Assembly (NCBI GenBank): GCA_947631715.1
Contig: CANRMK010000099.1
Location: forward strand, 1 to 8,188
From: an uncultured Acetatifactor sp.
GTDB taxonomy: Bacteria; Bacillota; Clostridia; Lachnospirales; Lachnospiraceae
Direction: 5' to 3'
DNA length: 8,188 bases
Positions 6,510 through 8,188 of this stretch are shown piece after piece. The stretch's first letter is position 1; each line of letters starts with the position of its first letter. The translations under genes were made by a program, and so were the position numbers. A model generated the notes under the pieces. That model worked only from the letters and a program-made list of their open reading frames with translations, did no database searches and was not told the DNA's origin.

Positions 6510-7850
6510 TTATATTATCCTTCTCCGCCGCTTTATTTCAAACCAGATGAAATAAACAGACGTGATCATTATCGCAAATATTGTTGCGAGCGGTGTGGCG
6601 AAGCCTATTTGAAACAGGCTTACGCCGGTGACTTTACTCATTAGGTACGAAACGGGGATCCTTACAAGAAATGTACTTAAAATTCCCTGCAAAGCCACAA
6701 AGCCCGTTCGCCCGTTGCCGTTAAGATACCCTGCCATACTGAAGCTGATGCCTACAAGCACGCAGTCAATCGAATATGATTTAAGATAATCTGCCGCGGC
6801 TGCGGCTATGTCCGCATCCGGTGTAAAGAAATGCGCCAGCCATACGCCGTTTGTAAAGCTGATGGCAAACATACATAATCCCACCGCCAATGTGAAGGCC
6901 ATTCCTATGAACATAGCTTTTAAAGCCCTGTCACTTCTTCCAGCGCCCACATTTTGAGCTGTGAACGCAGAATCCGCTGACATGATCGCGCCCGGAACGA
7001 TAAACATCAGCGCACAGATCTTTTCCGCCACTCCCACTCCTGCGGATGCGACAAGTCCGAAGGAATTTAAAATTGCAAGAATGACCATAAATGATATACC
7101 GGTGAGCAGTTCCTGTCCGGCTATAGGCAGCCCATATTTCAGGATTCTGAGGGTTTCGTGTTTTGCCGGTTTTATCTCGTTTTTGTCGGTCTCTATTCCA
7201 AGTCCATTCCGGCGTATCATAAAAAGCGCGCTTAAAACGCTTATTCCCTGAGCGGCAACTGTTGCGAAAGCAGCTCCGCTGCTTCCCAAATGAAACGCGC
7301 CGGTCAAAATCAGATCGCCCAGTATATTGGTGGCGCACGCAATCCCCATTAAGATCAACGGCGTTTTTGAATCGCCCATTCCCCGAAACATTCCGCATAA
7401 CGCGTTAAAAAGCACGATAAAAATAATTCCTGCTCCGCATATTCTGATGTATCCGACCGTAAATGAAACAGCCTCCTCTGGCGCGTTCATTGCATGAGTG
7501 ATCGGGACGGCAGTTATCACGATTCCGACCGCAAGGAGCATTCCCACAAAAATAAACAGGCAAAGCGATGAGCCGATTGTTCTTGCGGCGCCGGTCTTGT
7601 CCCCTTTTCCAATGTTCTGTCCTAATAAAACCGTACATCCCATTGTAAGTCCCGTGATAATTCCGGTGATAGTCTGCATAGTCATACTTCCCGTAGAAAC
7701 AGCCGATACGGCGGCAGCGTCGGAAAACAATCCGACGATCATCAAGTCCACGGTTCCGTACATAGCCTGAAGCAAATTTGCTCCCATGATAGGCAATGCA
7801 AATAACAAGAGTTTTTTCCATACCGAGCCCACAGTTAAATCGTGATTCAT
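6510..7850 (-). CDS. MATE family multidrug efflux transporter
   Basis: An inner-membrane antiporter that exports drugs or other cationic compounds using a Na+ or H+ gradient. The 446 residues match the usual 440-460 and contain about twelve hydrophobic segments in two homologous halves. Typical signatures are GTVDLMIVG (32-40), LGQNIGKGD (76-84), MNAPEE (121-126) and FRGMGDSKTP (155-164), with the second-half counterpart GYLNGNGRTGF. The protein ends in a basic cytosolic tail, KRRRR. The ATG is at 7850-7848, with GGAGG (7867-7863 on this strand) 12 nt upstream, a longer spacing than usual. An ATG overlapping that site at 7869-7867 opens a different frame that is only a shadow. A+T content and codon choice are higher in A/T than in the genes to its left, suggesting a different history. 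Expression appears controlled by a leader terminator (7870-7918). Substrate cannot be predicted. Confidence 0.94.
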   Translation of the reverse strand: MNHDLTVGSVWKKLLLFALPIMGANLLQAMYGTVDLMIVGLFSDAAAVSAVSTGSMTMQTITGIITGLTMGCTVLLGQNIGKGDKTGAARTIGSSLCLFIFVGMLLAVGIVITAVPITHAMNAPEEAVSFTVGYIRICGAGIIFIVLFNALCGMFRGMGDSKTPLILMGIACATNILGDLILTGAFHLGSSGAAFATVAAQGISVLSALFMIRRNGLGIETDKNEIKPAKHETLRILKYGLPIAGQELLTGISFMVILAILNSFGLVASAGVGVAEKICALMFIVPGAIMSADSAFTAQNVGAGRSDRALKAMFIGMAFTLAVGLCMFAISFTNGVWLAHFFTPDADIAAAAADYLKSYSIDCVLVGISFSMAGYLNGNGRTGFVALQGILSTFLVRIPVSYLMSKVTGVSLFQIGFATPLATIFAIMITSVYFIWFEIKRRRRII

Positions 7851-7869
7851 AAATAATATGTACCTCCAT

Positions 7870-7918
7870 AAAAAAACCAGATAAGAGAGCAGCTGTTTTA
7901 GACTGCCATCTTATCCGG
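7870..7918 (-). terminator. Leader terminator (attenuator) ahead of the MATE pump
   Basis: Read on the minus strand, the arm at 7918-7903 (CCGGATAAGATGGCAG) pairs with the arm at 7892-7877 (CTGCTCTCTTATCTGG). This gives 15 of 16 pairs including two G-U, with a 10-nt loop and then seven U (7876-7870). It lies about 40 nt downstream of the predicted transcription start and just before the GGAGG of the pump gene. It therefore sits inside the 5' leader, where it would stop transcription unless it is prevented from folding. A segment at 7932-7924 (TAAGGGAGC) can pair over 9 bp with GCTCTCTTA in the 3' arm and would compete with it. Confidence 0.8.
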
Positions 7919-7963
7919 TATGCGCTCCCTTATTTAACAGTTTACCCTCCGATGGACACATGT

Positions 7964-7992
7964 ATTATAGGACGGACAAAAGTTAAAGTCAA
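7964..7992 (-). promoter_or_regulatory. Near-consensus promoter of the MATE gene
   Basis: On the minus strand the -35 box is TTGACT (7992-7987), the spacer is 17 nt, and the -10 box is a perfect TATAAT (7969-7964). The start of transcription would be near 7957, giving a leader of about 107 nt that carries the hairpin at 7870-7918. A promoter this strong combined with a leader terminator fits a gene that is transcribed often but released only on a signal. Confidence 0.8.
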
Positions 7993-8038
7993 TATACAAT
8001 TCAACATATACAATTCAAGAATTTGAAAGAATTTGAAA
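7992..8038. repeat. Two sets of short tandem repeats upstream of the MATE promoter
   Basis: ATATACAATTCAA occurs at 7992-8004 and 8006-8018 (period 14, both exact). It is followed at once by two exact tandem copies of GAATTTGAAA (8019-8028, 8029-8038). They lie immediately upstream of, and touch, the -35 box of the pump promoter, the place where an activator or repressor would bind. AT-rich repeats can also arise by slippage. Confidence 0.6.
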
Positions 8039-8044
8039 TAAGGA

Positions 8045-8074
8045 TTGACACCATATGTGACACCACATTAATAT
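8045..8074 (+). promoter_or_regulatory. Rightward promoter candidate at the right end
   Basis: A perfect TTGACA (8045-8050) is followed after 18 nt by TAATAT (8069-8074), or after 17 nt by TTAATA. A direct repeat TGACACC (8046-8052 and 8058-8064, spaced one turn and a bit apart) covers the -35 and spacer and could be a regulator site. A ribosome binding site lies just downstream at 8079-8083. The gene it serves is either broken or beyond the window. Confidence 0.5.
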
Positions 8075-8097
8075 AGGTAGGAGTATGCTCATGTCAA
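8070..8097 (-). promoter_or_regulatory. Leftward promoter candidate facing the rightward one
   Basis: On the minus strand a perfect TTGACA (8097-8092) is separated by 16 nt from TATATT (8075-8070). Its -10 overlaps the -10 of the rightward promoter at 8069-8074, so both cannot be occupied at once. A transcript from here would run through the repeats into the MATE gene from a start near 8063. In AT-rich DNA such matches can be chance. Confidence 0.35.
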
Positions 8098-8102
8098 AAT
8101 AG
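8085..8102 (+). other. Five-codon ORF (MLMSK) behind a good ribosome binding site
   Basis: AGGAG (8079-8083) sits 7 nt before the ATG at 8091, with another in-frame ATG at 8085. The frame stops at TAG (8100-8102) after MLMSK. Continuing in the same frame meets further stops (8124-8126 and 8148-8150). It could be a leader peptide or the start of a decayed gene. It is too short to identify. Confidence 0.3.
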
Positions 8103-8131
8103 GATAAACTTATCAATGTCATTTAGATAAG
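8103..8131. repeat. GATAA palindromes in the right-end AT-rich region
   Basis: GATAA (8103-8107) and TTATC (8110-8114) form a short palindrome with a 2-nt centre. CTTATC (8109-8114) and GATAAG (8126-8131) form a second inverted repeat sharing the middle half-site. The arrangement of three half-sites resembles an operator array. The rest of 8132-8188 shows no gene or other clear signal. Confidence 0.35.
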
Positions 8132-8188
8132 ATTAACTACGGTAAAATAAGTATATCACACTCCGCAGCATATTGAAAATACCGTTCA

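Noticed and set aside
7405..7869. Minus-strand frame of 154 codons starting at the ATG that overlaps the pump's ribosome binding site
   Set aside because: It overlaps the MATE gene in another frame, and its translation lacks domain features. The MATE frame is clearly the real one.
7992..8038. CRISPR array
   Set aside because: The repeats are only 10-13 bp, tandem with no real spacers, and no cas gene is present.

Overview
This window looks like chromosomal DNA of a Clostridia bacterium, most likely a gut Lachnospiraceae. The grounds are a DUF1015 protein of the clostridial type, a Firmicutes-style GlgB, a BMP-family lipoprotein with an Ala/Ser/Glu linker, strong AGGAGG-type ribosome binding sites, and moderately high GC in the first 6.4 kb. 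No species can be named from the sequence alone. There is no tRNA, rRNA, CRISPR array, insertion sequence or phage gene.

Layout. Positions 1-256 hold a good sigma-A-type promoter with an inverted repeat lying between and around its -35 and -10, then a leader of about 170 nt with several short hairpins. Positions 257-5036 hold three co-directional genes: a DUF1015 protein, a 1,4-alpha-glucan branching enzyme (glgB) with an unusual ~97-residue Ala/Lys/Arg/Glu-rich C-terminal extension, and an MscS-type mechanosensitive channel. The gaps are 88 and 69 nt with no clear terminator or strong promoter, so one operon is plausible. Positions 5037-5227 hold an extended -10 promoter and a structured leader for a BMP/PnrA-type substrate-binding lipoprotein (5228-6427). 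A strong intrinsic terminator (6444-6470) follows this gene directly, so no transporter ATPase or permease is co-transcribed with it.

On the opposite strand, 6510-7850 encodes a MATE-family efflux pump. It is visibly richer in A+T than the genes to its left. Its upstream region has a near-consensus promoter (7964-7992). About 40 nt further into the transcript comes a 16-bp terminator hairpin with a U7 tract (7870-7918), placed before the ribosome binding site. An upstream segment can pair with the 3' arm of that hairpin. This is the architecture of a transcription attenuator and is the most interesting regulatory signal in the window.

The last ~200 nt are AT-rich with no intact gene. They contain two sets of direct repeats, two consensus TTGACA promoters facing each other with overlapping -10 elements, a well-formed ribosome binding site followed by an ORF of only five codons, and GATAA palindromes. 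This looks like a control region between the pump and whatever lies to the right, or the broken start of a former gene.

How the genes fit together: glycogen branching, osmotic relief through MscS, and possible serine-linked metabolism (DUF1015) share a probable transcript. Solute or nucleoside capture (BMP) and drug export (MATE) are separate units with their own control. I found no obvious multi-gene novel system. The best candidates for something undescribed are the pump attenuator, the BMP leader and the GlgB tail.
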